A DNA stretch of 64,000 nt from Myxocyprinus asiaticus (taxonomy: Eukaryota > Chordata > Actinopteri > Cypriniformes > Catostomidae), in contig NC_059347.1 in assembly GCF_019703515.2 (NCBI RefSeq), positions 20,916,001 to 20,980,000 on the forward strand, given 5' to 3'. The translations under genes were made by a program, and so were the position numbers. The notes beneath the pieces are model-generated. The model was not told the origin of the DNA. It saw only the letters and a list, made by a program, of their open reading frames with translations, and made no database searches. This document shows positions 37,802-50,069 of the stretch, in pieces; the stretch's first letter is position 1, and every line of letters starts with the position of its first letter.

Positions 37802-40800
37802 TCATTTGGTGATGATAGCAACAGCTTTCTTCATCCAAGCATTGTTGTTCAGTAGAGAGAGCATGAAACGAGCCACATTTCCTCTTGAAACGGACTGTCC
37901 AATTGGAAGACCATTTTCATCCGGGACATAATAACCTTCGTGAGTTAGAAACTCATTGGCTTTGACAACAAAGAGAAAAAAAGATCACAAATTTAAGTAC
38001 AAAAATACAAAAGTACCTTTTGTCTGTGATATAAGTCGTAAAAATTATAATCTGTTTATTCATGAAGTCCACCTGTGGCCGGTGTATTCTTGAGACCAGG
38101 GGGCCTGACAACAGTCCAGTTAATGTCTTCAGTCTGCTTAAGAACATTTTCCATTTCATACATGTTGTTTAGAACACTTCTGATCATCGGAAGCAACATG
38201 AAGCGGATTAGAAAGGAAGAATTGGTGCCCGAATTAGCTGTAAAAGGTACCATAGAAATCCAGTTACTAAATCAGACAACTTACATATAGTTTTAGGATA
38301 AAACCTTTGGTTTAATGCCCCTTTAATAAAATTGCACTTACGGTCAGTGTACCAAGATGTCATGGTGATGATTCGATTAACTTTGACATCACGCATTGCA
38401 TTTATTGCTGCCGTCATAGACTGGGTGTAGCCAGTGACACCATAAAAAAACGAGACTGGAAAGCCAAGACAGGACATCACAGCATCCTGACCTTTGAAGT
38501 GCGGTTTCAGGCTGTCTTCTGAGAAAATGTCTCCTTCAACCACCTATCACATGGGCGCATACAGTTAAAGAGTAAATGGTAATGAGGCTGCTTACTGGTC
38601 ATAGTTCCTAATGTGCTGGCTGAAAATCAAATTGTTTCAATTGCTGTCTTTACATCACTGTCCATAAAGAAAATAGCTTTCATTCTTCAAGCAAATCATG
38701 TGAAGATATCAACCCATAAATGAGACACATTAGAATTTTATGCCATCCTTGTGACTGTTATGCTCAATTTCTAGCTGTCTGTCCTGTTCAGCAGATACAA
38801 ACTCAACTGGAAACATGATCCATTCTGGTTTAATGCTGTTCTTCTACTAAATAAACAAAAGATATGTATACAATTTTGAACTTTTCACCTATAAAGCTTC
38901 TAAATAATTTTCTCAACATATTCCAGTGTGCAGGTTTCAATCAACCAGTACGAAAAAGAGACTGTCAAGTCATTTTTATTGGTAAAGCACACTGTTGAAT
39001 ATCTTTAAGCCTCAAATGAGCAAGGAAAATTGATGTTAGTTGAGAGAAATAAAAAGCTTTAAGAGGAACCAGACACAGCTGGGGGAGCCATCCTCCTGTG
39101 GATTTATGATTAATGTGCATATGCCAGTATTATTTATCTTTATCAGAGGTGCCAAAACTTTTTCCTAAGAAAGGCCAAAAATCAAACTTGATTGAGGGCT
39201 GTGGGCCATAAGTAAATGTTGCATTATATCAAACTGTATTATATTAACTTATAAAAGTTGCCCTGGTTCCCCTCCTTTATTATTTCATAATATATATTTA
39301 AACTCAGCAAAAAAAGAAACGTCCACTCACTTTCAACTGCTTTTATTTTCAGCAAACTTAACACATGTAAATATTTGTATGAACATAAAAAGATTCAACA
39401 ACTAAGACATAAACTGAACAAGTTTCACAGACATGTTACTAACAGAAATGGAATAATGTGTCCCTGAACAAAGGGGGGGTCAAAATCAAAAGTAACAGTC
39501 AGTATCTGGTGTGGCCACCAGCTGCATTAAGTACTGCAGTGCATCTCCTCCTCATGGTCTGCACCAGATTTGCCAGTTCTTGCTCTGAGATGTTACCCCA
39601 CTATTCCACCAAGGCACTTGCAAGTTCCTGGACATTTCTGGGGGGAATGTCCCTAACCCTCAACCTCCAATCCAACAGCTCCCAGACATGCTCAATGGGA
39701 TTGAGATCTGGGCTCTTCGCTGGCCATGGCAGAACACTGACATTCCTGTCTTGCAGGAAATCACGCACAGAACGAGCAGTATGGCTGGTGGCATTGTCAT
39801 GCTGGAGGGTCATGTCAGGATGAGCCTGCAGGAAGGGTACCACATGAGGGAGGAGGATGTCTTCCCTGTAACGCACAGTGTTGAGATTGCTTACAGTGAC
39901 AACAAGCTCAGTCCGATGATGCTGTGACACACCGCCCCAGACCATGACGGACCTTCCACTTCCAAATCGATCCCGTTCCAGAGTACAGGCCACGGTGTAA
40001 CGCTCATTCCTTCGACGATAAACATGAGTCCAACCATCACCCCTGGTGAGACAAAACCACGACTCGTCAGTGAAGAGCACTTTTTGCCAGTCCTGTCTGG
40101 TCCAGCGAAGGTGGGTTTGTGCCCATAGGCAACGTTGTTGTCGGTGATGTCTGGTAAGGACCTGCCTTACAACAGGCCTACAAGCCTTCAGTACAGCCTC
40201 TCTCAGCCTATTGCAGACAGTCTGAGCACTGATGGAGGGATTGTGCATTCCTGGTGTAACTCGGGCAGTTGTTGTTGCCATCCTGTACCCGTCCCGCAGG
40301 TGTGATATTTGGATGTACCGATCCTGTGCAGGTGTTGTTACATGTGGTCTGCCACTGCGAGGATGATCAGCTGTCCTTTCTGTCTCCCTGTAGTGCTGTC
40401 TTTGGCATCTCACAGTACGGACATTGTAATTTATTGCCCTGGCCACATCTGCAGTCCTCATGCCTCCATGCAGCATGCCTAAGGCATGTTCACGCAGATG
40501 TACAGGGACCCTGGGCATCTTTCTTTTGATGTTTTTCAGAGTCAGTAGAAAGGTCTCTTTAGTGTCCTAAGTTTTTATAACTGTGATCTAAATTGCCTAC
40601 TGTCTGTAAGCTGTTAGTGTCTCAACGACCGTTCCACAGGTGCATGTTTATTAATTGTTTATGGTTTAAAATACAGTGTCCTGAAAAAGGGATGTTTCTT
40701 TTTTTGCTGAGTTTTATTTATATATATATATATGTATATATATGAACATTACTCTGCAGTCTGCTTAACTAATGCAATGAAGAGCTGCATCAATAGCATT

Positions 40801-42904
40801 TTTTATTTTTTTCCTCTTGCCATATTTGTCAAGGCAAAGGACATCACGGGCCAACTTTGGCCCAAATAGACCTAGTATATGAAAAAAGTAATATATTCCC
40901 TTAATAGCTTAAAGGAATAGTTTACCCAAAAGTGACAATTCTTTAATCATTTACTCACCTTTATGTCGTCACAAACTCGTATTACTTTCTTCCACAAAAC
41001 AAAAACAAAGATATTTTAATGGAAATAAGATGTCTGTTTGTCCATACAATGCAAGTGAATGGTGACCAAACTATGAAAGAAGAAAAAAAAAAAAAAAAAT
41101 CAAATAAAGGCAGCATAACAGTAATCCATATGACTCCAGTGGTTTAATCCATATCTTTGTAAGCAATCTAATTGGTTTTGTGTGAGAACAGATCAAGGGG
41201 GGTGTGAGCGTTACATCGTCCGACCGGGGGGTCTCAGCCCCAGCCCCTGCTGTATGGGTGCATGCTCACAAACACAAACACACACACTGGAACCGTTAAC
41301 GTTATTACCAGCGGCTCTGACAACGTAACTATTTTCAGCATCTGAGGAGCAAGTACAACACAGGTAACCACTTTTGCTTAATTTCTTTGATGGCTCACAG
41401 GGCTTGACATTAATGCTTGTCAGCGACAAGTGGATTTTTGAAGGGGCAAGTGAAAGGGAATTTTACTTGCCCAAACAGACAAGCAGACTGATTAAAATGT
41501 CAATAACAAAAAAAATAACCAGTTATATTTGTGACAGCCTAGGCCTGTGTCACTTATTAGAAAGTTAATATTCTTATTTTGCTGTTAAAAGTAATCCAGA
41601 GCACGTAAGATGCGCCCTGATTGACAGGCGGCATATGTGTGTGTGCTGAACATGCATGTTACGAAAATGCTCGTGCTAATGCGCCTGAATGGTCAAATAC
41701 ATTTCTAAGTTCAATTTTGTACTTTCAAATGTACAAAATTGTCCCCTAGAGGGTCTGAGATCCACCCACCATAGTCTCACAAAATCCTGTGAGAAACAAT
41801 GACTTCTATGCTGCATTTATATCCTTTTTAGAGCTTCAAAGGTCTGACCACCATTCACTTGCACTGTATGGACAAACACACATAATACCTTCATTTAAGG
41901 TGCACTCAGTAATTTTTGTGTCATTAAAAACATTAACTCCTAAAAAAATATTTTAATTTTGAAACATATTTATAAAATCATGAACAATCCCATCAGATTG
42001 GGACTCCAGTCATATCAGTAACCTAATATAAGATGTTATTCTACATGGAGGGGGTCCCCTAATGGGGGCTGCCATGTTAGGATCACATGACCAGCTGAAA
42101 ACTACTCGCTTAATCTCAGTTAACCGCCCTGTTATTGGACACTTTTACTCATGGATTCAATTTATAATGACTGACATTTTTTTTTTTTTTTTAATGATGA
42201 TGCATCCACACCACTAGGTGTCTCTGTAAGTTCAAGATGACACAAACACAAAAAATTACAGAGTTTACCTTTAAAATTTCTACCTCTGTTTTCTGCAGAA
42301 TAAAGCAAGTCATCCGAGTTTGAGATGGCATAAAGGTGAGTAAAAGATGAGAGAATTATCATTTTTGGGGTGAACTATTCCTTTAAATGTATCTAATTTT
42401 TCAATACTATGGATGAATATTTGGTTTAAACATTGGTAACACAACTGCTTTTGTTTTTTTTTATAACCCTAAAAACGTTTCTTTTTTTTTAACTCTCTAG
42501 ACCCCATAATAGATTTGTAAATAAACAGGTCAAACTATTCTACTTAAACACAAAAGTAAGGTTCAATTTAGTGAAGGTTCAATGGAGCTTATGACATAGC
42601 AAAATAAGTGGTTTAGTTGCTCTTGTAACAGTGGATCTTCTGTCCACTCCCACCTACACCCATGAATTCATAAACAGTAGCCTAAATTCGTAATTTGATC
42701 GTGCTTTTAAAATTGGAATAACAATAAGAAAGCTTTGACCTTAACGTGCCATGCCATACCAACATTTACCTTGAGGTTCTCGTGTGTTACAGTCAGTTTT
42801 CCAGGGTTTCTGACGACAGCTGTGACAGTGTGTCCTTGCTGAAGAGCTTGATTTACCAGCTGCTGCCCAGTTTGACCAGTCGCACCAAGCACAGCAACCT
42901 TCAT
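37802..42904 (-). CDS. BLVRB-like (flavin reductase / biliverdin-IX-beta reductase-like) NAD(P)H-binding protein, 4 exons
   Basis: An atypical short-chain dehydrogenase of the NmrA/BLVRB type; family members reduce flavins or biliverdin with NADPH. Exons on the minus strand: 42904-42770, 38543-38342, 38237-38073, 37959-37802. All have GT-AG borders, phases 0, 1 and 1, and total 660 nt, or 219 codons plus TGA; human BLVRB is about 206. The N-terminus MKVAVLGATGQTGQQLV has the GxxGxxG dinucleotide-binding loop (residues 7-13). Later parts include GDIFSEDSL, AVMSCLG, RIITMTSWYTD, VVRPPGL and SRGNVARFMLSLL. The start is the ATG at 42904, 23 bases after an acceptor (ttcttttctgcag), so a non-coding first exon lies upstream. 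Substrate specificity cannot be read from sequence, and the similarity to BLVRB is family-level. A broken duplicate lies about 4 kb downstream on the same strand. Confidence 0.88.
39300..40714 (-). mobile_element. Tc1-like transposon with nearly intact transposase, in intron 1 of the BLVRB-like gene
   Basis: The 21-base termini (aaactcagcaaaaaaagaaa at 39300; reverse complement at 40694-40714) are identical. It sits in the same orientation as the host gene. The element is the best preserved DNA transposon in the window, which suggests a comparatively recent insertion. Confidence 0.92.
39601..40518 (-). CDS. Tc1-like DDE transposase, truncated by a late stop
   Basis: It cuts and pastes its own element at TA sites. 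The frame is open for 305 codons from MPRVPVHLREHALGML. An N-terminal helix-turn-helix pair (residues about 1-110) is followed by the DDE domain: LFTDESWF (first Asp), LQHDNATSH (second Asp) and SPDLNPIEHVWE (Glu). The frame ends ELASALVE then TAG. Beyond the TAG, WGNISEQELANLVQTMRR and an AAGGHTRY end continue in the same frame for about 33 codons. The TAG is therefore probably a single change from a Glu codon that removes the normal C-terminal tail. All catalytic residues precede it; whether the shortened protein works is unknown. Confidence 0.9.
   Translation of the reverse strand: MPRVPVHLREHALGMLHGGMRTADVARAINYNVRTVRCQRQHYRETERTADHPRSGRPHVTTPAQDRYIQISHLRDGYRMATTTARVTPGMHNPSISAQTVCNRLREAVLKACRPVVRQVLTRHHRQQRCLWAQTHLRWTRQDWQKVLFTDESWFCLTRGDGWTHVYRRRNERYTVACTLERDRFGSGRSVMVWGGVSQHHRTELVVTVSNLNTVRYREDILLPHVVPFLQAHPDMTLQHDNATSHTARSVRDFLQDRNVSVLPWPAKSPDLNPIEHVWELLDWRLRVRDIPPRNVQELASALVE
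40909..42386. mobile_element. 'aaggaatagttcaccca' inverted-repeat element with inner insertions
   Basis: The left end ttaaaggaatagtttaccca mirrors the right end ggggtgaactattcctttaa. Inner segments include one matching the aggtgcactcagtaattttt family (about 41899-42280, right end aaaaaattacagagtttacc), and another insertion at about 41203-41760 with a gtgtgtgtgtg-type tract on the minus strand. It lies in intron 1 of the BLVRB-like gene. Confidence 0.75.
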
Positions 42905-43279
42905 GTTCAAACAGGACTAAACTTATTCCTGCAGAAAAGAAGAGCAATATATTTCAAAGCGTAAACGACAAGCTATAACCTGCTTAAAAATAAATATATG
43001 ATAAAAGACTGAAACATAAAATTACGCAACCACATGATTCTACGGACGCATTAAACTCTAGAAACGTGTTTAATATCAATAGAATATTTTTCTACATGAG
43101 CTGAAGAAATTGGAGCATTACCAAATGGATCACTACCATCAATGCTCAAATCTTAGCAAAGAAAGCAACAGACGCCGCTGACATAACTCATATTGACATC
43201 CGAGTGCCCTCTTTAAATAAACGCGTTGATCTGCGTCGTTTGTAACGATACCCTGTTAGTGTAGTATCGCAAAACATAT

Positions 43280-43450
43280 CACCAATAATTACATTACCAA
43301 CAATGGCACCGACCTTACACCAAAATCGCTCTTGAAAATGGACTTCACACGCATCTGTGAAGCGCTCCCTGCTGTCAAGGCTGATGTTTGTAACTTGTGT
43401 AACCCTCGTGTACTCGAGTGCGCATGCGCTGTAGGTGCAGCGTCCTGTCA
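43280..43450 (-). promoter_or_regulatory. Probable promoter region of the BLVRB-like gene with NRF1-type palindrome
   Basis: A locally CpG-rich segment holds tgcgcatgcgc (43419-43429), the palindromic consensus for NRF1. It lies about 515 bases upstream of the start codon on the minus strand. The coding exon begins after a splice acceptor, so a transcription start and non-coding exon near here would fit. A candidate donor (ttg|gtaatg on the minus strand near 43290) is only suggestive. Confidence 0.45.
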
Positions 43451-43667
43451 GATGCAGGCGCGGGTAACTCAAAAAAGTAGTAAAGTAACCTAGTCTTTTA
43501 GTTTGGACATTGTAATAAAAATAAGAATTAAGAATTTGAAAATTGAAAGTTTTGGCCAACAATGTAGAGATATTTTATCCGTCAGAAGCCCAAGCATTCA
43601 TACTGATGAAACAGTTCTCCTCACTGAGTTTTTAGGAAGCCACTGGTTATAAAAAAAATAAATAAAA

Positions 43668-43671
<4 letters not shown>

Positions 43672-43734
<63 letters not shown>

Positions 43735-43752
43735 ATTATTATTATTATTATT
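43672..43752. repeat. (AT)n(ATT)n microsatellite
   Basis: About thirty AT units are followed by seven ATT units. Confidence 0.95.
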
Positions 43753-43937
43753 TTAAATGCATATTTTGTTTCGGGGTGAATTTTGTAAGAACATGCAAAA
43801 TTTCAACACTGAGCTGGTCATCCACTGTTTTTGTTTGTTTTTAGACAGTGTACGTTCTGAATTCACAACACTATTCAACACAAAAACGTATATAAAAATA
43901 ATTTATTTTAAGAAGTTAATGTAAATTCATGAGCAGT

Positions 43938-44350
43938 TAAAGGTGCGCTCTATTTTGAATAATTTAATTTTAATTTGAATATTTTGAAAATGTTGTTTTG
44001 GCAGCTAATGTCTTTAGCCAGACACTATTGGTCAGTGTAAGTCCAAAATGACACATTCAAAATATTAAATTAAAAATATCATCATTCAAGCAGCATCATT
44101 CAAACCTAATACTTTTCAGTTTCCAGTGCCATTGTAGAAATTTACATTTCACCGTCAGCCATGATTAATTTAATCCATGAGTGAAAGTGTCCAATAATAG
44201 GGTGGTTAGTAAGATTAAGCCAGTATTTGACAGGCCAAATGATTCTATCATGGCAGCCCCCATGAGGAGACCCTCACCACATAGATTTAAACAGCTTTTA
44301 ACTCATGAGTCATCATGATTTTATACATATTTTTCAAAATTACTACTAAT
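43938..44350. mobile_element. Inverted copy related to the 41899-42280 element
   Basis: catggcagcccccatgagga and the preceding atgattctatc-type block are the reverse complement of ggggtcccctaatgggggct and neighbours at 42045-42075. The ends contain aaggtgcgctc on the left and an actactaattttttatgag block on the right. No coding sequence. Confidence 0.6.
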
Positions 44351-44492
44351 TTTTTATGAGTAAAATTTTGAATAAGGGAAAATTATTAAAAATATAAATC
44401 TCTAATGTATAGTGTATTTAATATACCGTAAATACCATAAAACAAAGATTTTTTTCTTTTTTTTACTATTTGTTTACTATTAAAATTACTAT

Positions 44493-45154
44493 TTACATTT
44501 TGAAAAAAATGTTCAAAGAGTTTTCATCAAAAAATCCTCCACGTGCAGCAATGACAGCTTTGCAGATCCTTGGCATTCTAGCTGTCAGTTTGTCCAGATA
44601 CTCAGGTGACTTTTCACCCCACACTTCCTGTAGCACTTGCCATAGATGTGGCTGTCTTGTCGGGTACTTCTCACACACCTTACAGTCTAGCTGATCCCAC
44701 AAAATCTCAATGGGGTTAAGATCCATAACACTCTTTTCCAATGTCTGTTTCTTTGCCCACTCTAACCTTTTCTTTTTGTTTTTCTGTTTCAAAAGTGGCT
44801 TTATCTTTGCAATTTTTCCCATAAGTCCTGCACCCCTGAGTCTTCTCTTTATTGTTGTACATGAAACTGGTGTTGAGCAGGTAGAATTCAATGAAGCTGT
44901 CAGCTGAGGACATGTGAGGCATCTATTTCTCAAACTAGAGACTCTGATGTACTTCTTGTTTAGTTGTACATCTGGGCCTTCCACATCTCTTTCTGTCCTT
45001 GTTAGAGCCAGTTGTCCTTTGTCTTTGAAGACTGTAGTGTACATCTTTGATGAAATCTTCAGTTTTTTGGCAATTTCAAGCATTGTATAGCCTTCATTCC
45101 TCAAAACAATGATTGACTGACGAGTTTCTAGAGAAAGCTGTTTCTTTTTGCCAT
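44493..45154 (-). pseudogene. Tc1-like transposase with internal in-frame deletion of the catalytic core
   Basis: A 203-codon frame starts MRNEGYTMLEIAKKLKISSK (first helix-turn-helix) and continues through the second DNA-binding domain to RLEWAKKQTLEKSV. It then jumps directly to MDLNPIEILWDQLDCKV and the normal C-terminus VIAARGGFFDENSLNIFF. The segment that would hold both catalytic Asp residues is missing, while the Glu region remains. The true ATG upstream (45154) is separated by a one-base shift. Terminal inverted repeats were not located with confidence. Confidence 0.85.
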
Positions 45155-45477
45155 TTGTGACCTAATATTGACCTTAAGACATGCCAGTCTATTGCATACA
45201 AACACAAAGACAATGTTAAGCTTCATTTAATGAACCAAATAGCTTTCAACTGTGTTTGATGTAATGGCAAGTGATTATGCCCAGTGTTGCACTGTTTATT
45301 AGCATGTTAGCAACTCAGACAGTTGTCGACCTTCAGTTCGCCTGCGGAAAAATAAATTCTAATAAATACCTAATAAATTCGAATAATTCAAATAATTTTT
45401 AATTATTTTGATTATACCAGCAAAGATATCATCAATGTCAATAGTCCTTATTATTTTCAAATAATTAAATTTCTTAA

Positions 45478-45770
45478 AGGTGCACACAGTTATTTTTTCC
45501 CTTTTAAAAAATGTTTTACTAGTAAAAAAAATGAGTAGTAATTTTAGGAAAATACATATTAAATCATGATGACTTACATGAAGGTAATGAGATTTTGAAA
45601 GGGCTTGAAGCACGAAATTACGGTGCTTGAAGTGTGTGCTGAGGCAGAGTTTCAGCGAACAGGAAGCGATCTGCTCAGATTCCAATCAATTATTCACAAA
45701 ATAGCTGTCTGGGGGTCTCCGGCTCTTTCCGTAATTTGCACCATGCTTTTTACTCAGATTTGTTGAATAT
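45478..45770. mobile_element. Fragment related to the 'aggtgcac' family
   Basis: The left end aaaggtgcacacagttattt and the aatacatattaaatcatgat block resemble the copies at 41899 and 43938. The right end is not clear. Confidence 0.4.
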
Positions 45771-47001
45771 TAGGCTATATATAATATTGTGTTTGCAAAT
45801 GTTGCTGGGTCTCTGATGGTTAATTAACTAGTTATTTTTATTTCACAAGTTCACTGATTCATATTGTCCTGCAGCGCAATAAGGTAAACGTATTTGGCAT
45901 GCTATTCATAACGGAGGGGCTGGAGCCCAGGACAGGGCTTGAGCTCTGAGAACCCCACCCCCCATTTTTACGTTTGGAACTTAATACATATAATTTATAA
46001 TAACCATTATTGTGCAATGTACTGGCATCTATGGTGATATCTAAGACACCCTAATTTTTCCATTACAAAAGCAACAGATATCCTGTAACTTTTAGATGAT
46101 GAAAGTTTCTTCTCATTTTTAATTTACATTTTGTTGTGTGATAACTAATCACATATTATTAAGGCAATTCCATATTTGTCACAAAATGAAAACATTGTTA
46201 GAAATTGAATATATTGATTTTTCCTAGTATTTTATCAGCTAATTAGCGACTGACGTTGTTTAATGTGTCAGCAAGCAAGTGAAAAATCTTATCTGCTTTT
46301 GCACTTTAAGTTTGTGTAGATAAAGTCACGTGAACGAGCACACTTTTTAAATTGTAGGCCTACTCTGCATTTCATCATGTGCATCTCCGAACTGTATGTG
46401 TTTTTTCATTTCGTCGGCTCATAGTTTGAATATAAAGCGTTTCCTCAGTTCGTGACCACACAGCATGTATTGCCGCTCATTTTGGGGTATCAGTGGAATA
46501 GTGCGACAGTGCACAAATCAGGTTTAGGTTTACTTTCAGGTCTCAACCACGAACTGTTTTGCAGATCCACATTCTCCTTGTCGGGGCCCATTGCGAGAGT
46601 ATTATTTCAGAAACATCAATCGGACGAACCGAGCTTTATAGTGAACAGAACAACAGTCCACACCACATACATTTGACAAATCTGAGGGCAGTATTCATCC
46701 TCAAGGCAAAAAGCATGACAAAGTGTGAGGGAACACTTCCCTCTTGTGGTTAATGAATTGTTGTCACAATACTCAGACTCAACCCACTTGTTTTGAGAAG
46801 TTGTGTGAAGTGCGACGTTTGGTTTACTTAAATACCAAATGAAATCACAACAGGCAATGTGTCAAGACAAGAGTACAAGGACAGTTAGTGTCAAATCTTC
46901 ACTATGAAGTTTCAGATTTGTGGTAAACATCAGTCTGGACGTGCTTTCCTATCAGAGATGTGCTCCTCTAAACAATCTGTATGACATTACTTATATTACG
47001 A

Positions 47002-47002
<1 letters not shown>
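45771..47002. other. Intergenic sequence without recognised gene
   Basis: A moderately GC-rich block at about 46380-46680 contains several AG acceptor-like sites and a TATA-like tataaagcg (46431), but I cannot connect these into an exon or a known protein. The rest is AT-rich. Confidence 0.4.

Positions 47003-47048
<46 letters not shown>
47003..47048. repeat. (AC)n microsatellite
   Basis: About 22 uninterrupted AC units lie directly left of the palindromic ACTAGT/GATATC element. Confidence 0.97.
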
Positions 47049-47050
<2 letters not shown>

Positions 47051-47971
47051 GGGTGAATATGGCAAGCCGAATTCACTTTTATTCATTTGCAGGATATGAA
47101 TTGTTGATATCAAAAATGGGATTTCAACCAGTAAAAAACATAATTTTTTATATCTGTAATTGAACTTTCACTAGTAAAGTTTCACACCGATATGTCATTC
47201 ACTCTTATTCAAAACGCAATTATTGATATAAAAAATTAGTTTCAGTTGAAAGTCCAATTTCACATATCAACAATTATTTTCTTACTATTAAAAAATATAA
47301 TTTTTGATATCAAGAATGTAATTTTTACTAGTGGAAATGCCAATTTTTTATATCAACAATTGAATTCCAACTAGTAAAAATGCTCATTTTTGATTTCAGT
47401 AATTCGGTTTTCACTAGCGACGATTTTAATTTCTGATATCTGTAATGTAATTGTTACTAGTAAGAAAGTATTTTTAGATATCATTAAATACACTCCAAAT
47501 TATTGATATCTGAAATCCACTTCCAGATATCAGAATTACCAAATGTAACATGTTGAAATGCATTTATAGATATCAAGAATTAACATTTTAACTAGTGAAA
47601 ATTAATTTCTTGATATCATGTAATGTGATTATTTATATAGAAAATGACGTCATCACTCGCAGAAACCACATTCTTGATATAAAAAATGGAATTTCAACTA
47701 GTAAATCCGTAATTCTTGATATCTGTAACTGAATTCTTACATGTAAAAAAGGAATTGTTACATGTTGAAATGTAATTTTTACTAGTTAAAATGGTCATTT
47801 CAGAAATCATAAATTCCTTTTTGGATATGTGCCTGTTTGTGTAAAGAAGCTGTGAAAATAATGGTTTTCACATTTAAATTTTTACTTAACCTTTGAGAAA
47901 ATAAACTGGCTAAATCTTTATTATTATTTTATGCACTTTAGTTTAAAATGAAATGCACTAATTTAACAGCC

Positions 47972-48700
47972 GGGGCCTCGTTTCCCAATAACGACTGATC
48001 TTAGCGGTTAAGAGAGTTTTCTAATGCATTTTGCATTTTAATATTTCGTTTTCAAAATTGACTCTGTGGGTTGAGATTAAAGCTTCCAGGATCAGTGCAG
48101 ACAGCGGATGCCCTGTGTATGGTCCTGCTAATGACAACAAGCATTAATTCAATATAACAAGGTTATACGGACGATTTTCATGCACGGCAGTGAGTTATTG
48201 CCTTTTTTCCTTTCTCTCTCTGATTGTAATTTTTACAGTTCTCTGCAACAATCATGCCACCACTTTGTTGTTACCAACTAGTCCACAAATAACTTTATTT
48301 GTTTACTTCTTAATTTATCTGTTCATCCCATATTAACTCACCATTTTCTGCATTTATTATTGTTATTATTATTATTATTATTATTAGCCTTGTCGCTTAA
48401 TAATAATAATAAAATAAAATGTGTGTATACTGATATTAAATGAGCATAAAATGTAGCTAAAGGTATTTAAATTGTATTAGGTGTAATTTCACGTTTGTCC
48501 TGCAGGTGTGTGCATAAATCTGTGTGCTTATGATGTTATTTGCTCTACAATTACTCCAGAGCACTCGTTAATCTAGGAGCATTTTCAAGTACTACTTAAA
48601 TTACGATGCTTTTGGGAAATGGGCCACAATACTAAGATGGATCTTAAGATGGATTCTACGATCTACTTAGGCTTACGATGCTTCTGGGAAACGAGCCCCA
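47972..48700. mobile_element. Inverted-repeat element nested in the core of the 47058-50660 element
   Basis: The left end ggggcctcgtttcccaataa mirrors the right end tgggaaacgagcccc. Subterminal cttacgatgcttctggg blocks are duplicated near 48600 and 48672. No coding capacity; it contains a (TTA)n run near 48360-48385. Confidence 0.7.
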
Positions 48701-50069
48701 GGAATGTTCTTTTCAATAATAACACAGTGCTGTTGAGTTTATCTGTCTAGTTGCGCCATCTTGTGGACTTAGGAAACAACGTCAATTTAAATATCTGGTG
48801 ACATGAAAATACGAATTTTATTAGAATTTTGATAATATTTAAGGTAAAAATGATAATTTAGTCTCTTAGCCCTGTTGACAGCACTAATAATTACCTTATA
48901 CAATTACCTAATACATATAATAATTTCCATAAAAATAACTGAGAATTTCCGTAATGTTTGTGCTTGGATTAAATGCAGTAATTTTGGTTGAAAGGGTGCG
49001 CCCGTTATTATAAAAAACATTTTTGTGCTGTCTTCTTGCACTTAATTACCATACAGTGACACACACAGACGTACAATATTAACATTCTAGAAGATTCGTT
49101 TATGTAATTATGCGCTATTGTAACACACATTCCTCCACGATTTTGTCTTAGCAGGTAAGAAGACTTTTTCCTTGGGCAGGCAGCAGCAGATGTGGGAGGC
49201 GTTTAGCACAGGGAGTGATTTTTTTGTTACTGGTTTCTCATGTCAGAAAAAGCATGACAGAGCAATGTCAGTTTTAAACGCTCATTTAAAAGCATCAAAC
49301 TATAGTTAAGACTAATTATTCAGACAAAAGGCATCCCGACTGTAACTCTGTCGACACGCAGGACTGCACAATGACCCTTATTTATGAATAATGAGCAGTA
49401 TATTGCAGTTGGAATTAATAAAATTTACACCTGCTCCTTCTGTACTCCCTTAATCCCATTCGCCATTACATTTATTAAAATGTCATGAAAACAAATGTAT
49501 TACAAAATCAAACAATTTTTTCAATATAAAAATAATATATTATAGAGACTAAACTCCCAGTCAGCATATGATGTGGCTTGCGATCTCTTACGCATCATCC
49601 ATTGAGACAACACCTCACAACAGCACCAGTTTTGTGCCCAGCAACAAGATTTGTCTGCGTATGGTATGTGTAGTTTACAGTGAGTGGTAGTTCGGGACAA
49701 TATTTAATTAAAATTGAGCCAAATATGCAGAGCGGTACGAACTGTTATTCTGGCTAAAAGGATTAAGGTAGTAGAAGACGGCGGGTTGGCCAATCAGATG
49801 AAAGGGGTGTTGCAGTGCTGCCCACATATGCAAATCTAATATTGTTTTTATTTTATTTTTAACAATGGACAAAAAAGAAAAATGTAAATGAATTCTCATT
49901 TTCTGTTTCTGAAACATCAAAATAAAACTGAAAAAAAAAAAAACTAGCTGTTTTTACCCACATGGAATGTCTCCCTCCATTTTTTAACCTGCTACTATTG
50001 GCTCCAAAAGTGGATACATGGAAAACCAGGTCTCATTAATATTCATAAAGGCATTACCATAGCTATTCT
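48701..50069. other. Right half of the element core, no recognised gene
   Basis: Neither strand has a frame with a recognisable product (49708-49920 on - is featureless). It has the lower repeat density of unique-looking sequence. It may be ordinary DNA captured between two copies of the terminal arrays. Confidence 0.4.
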
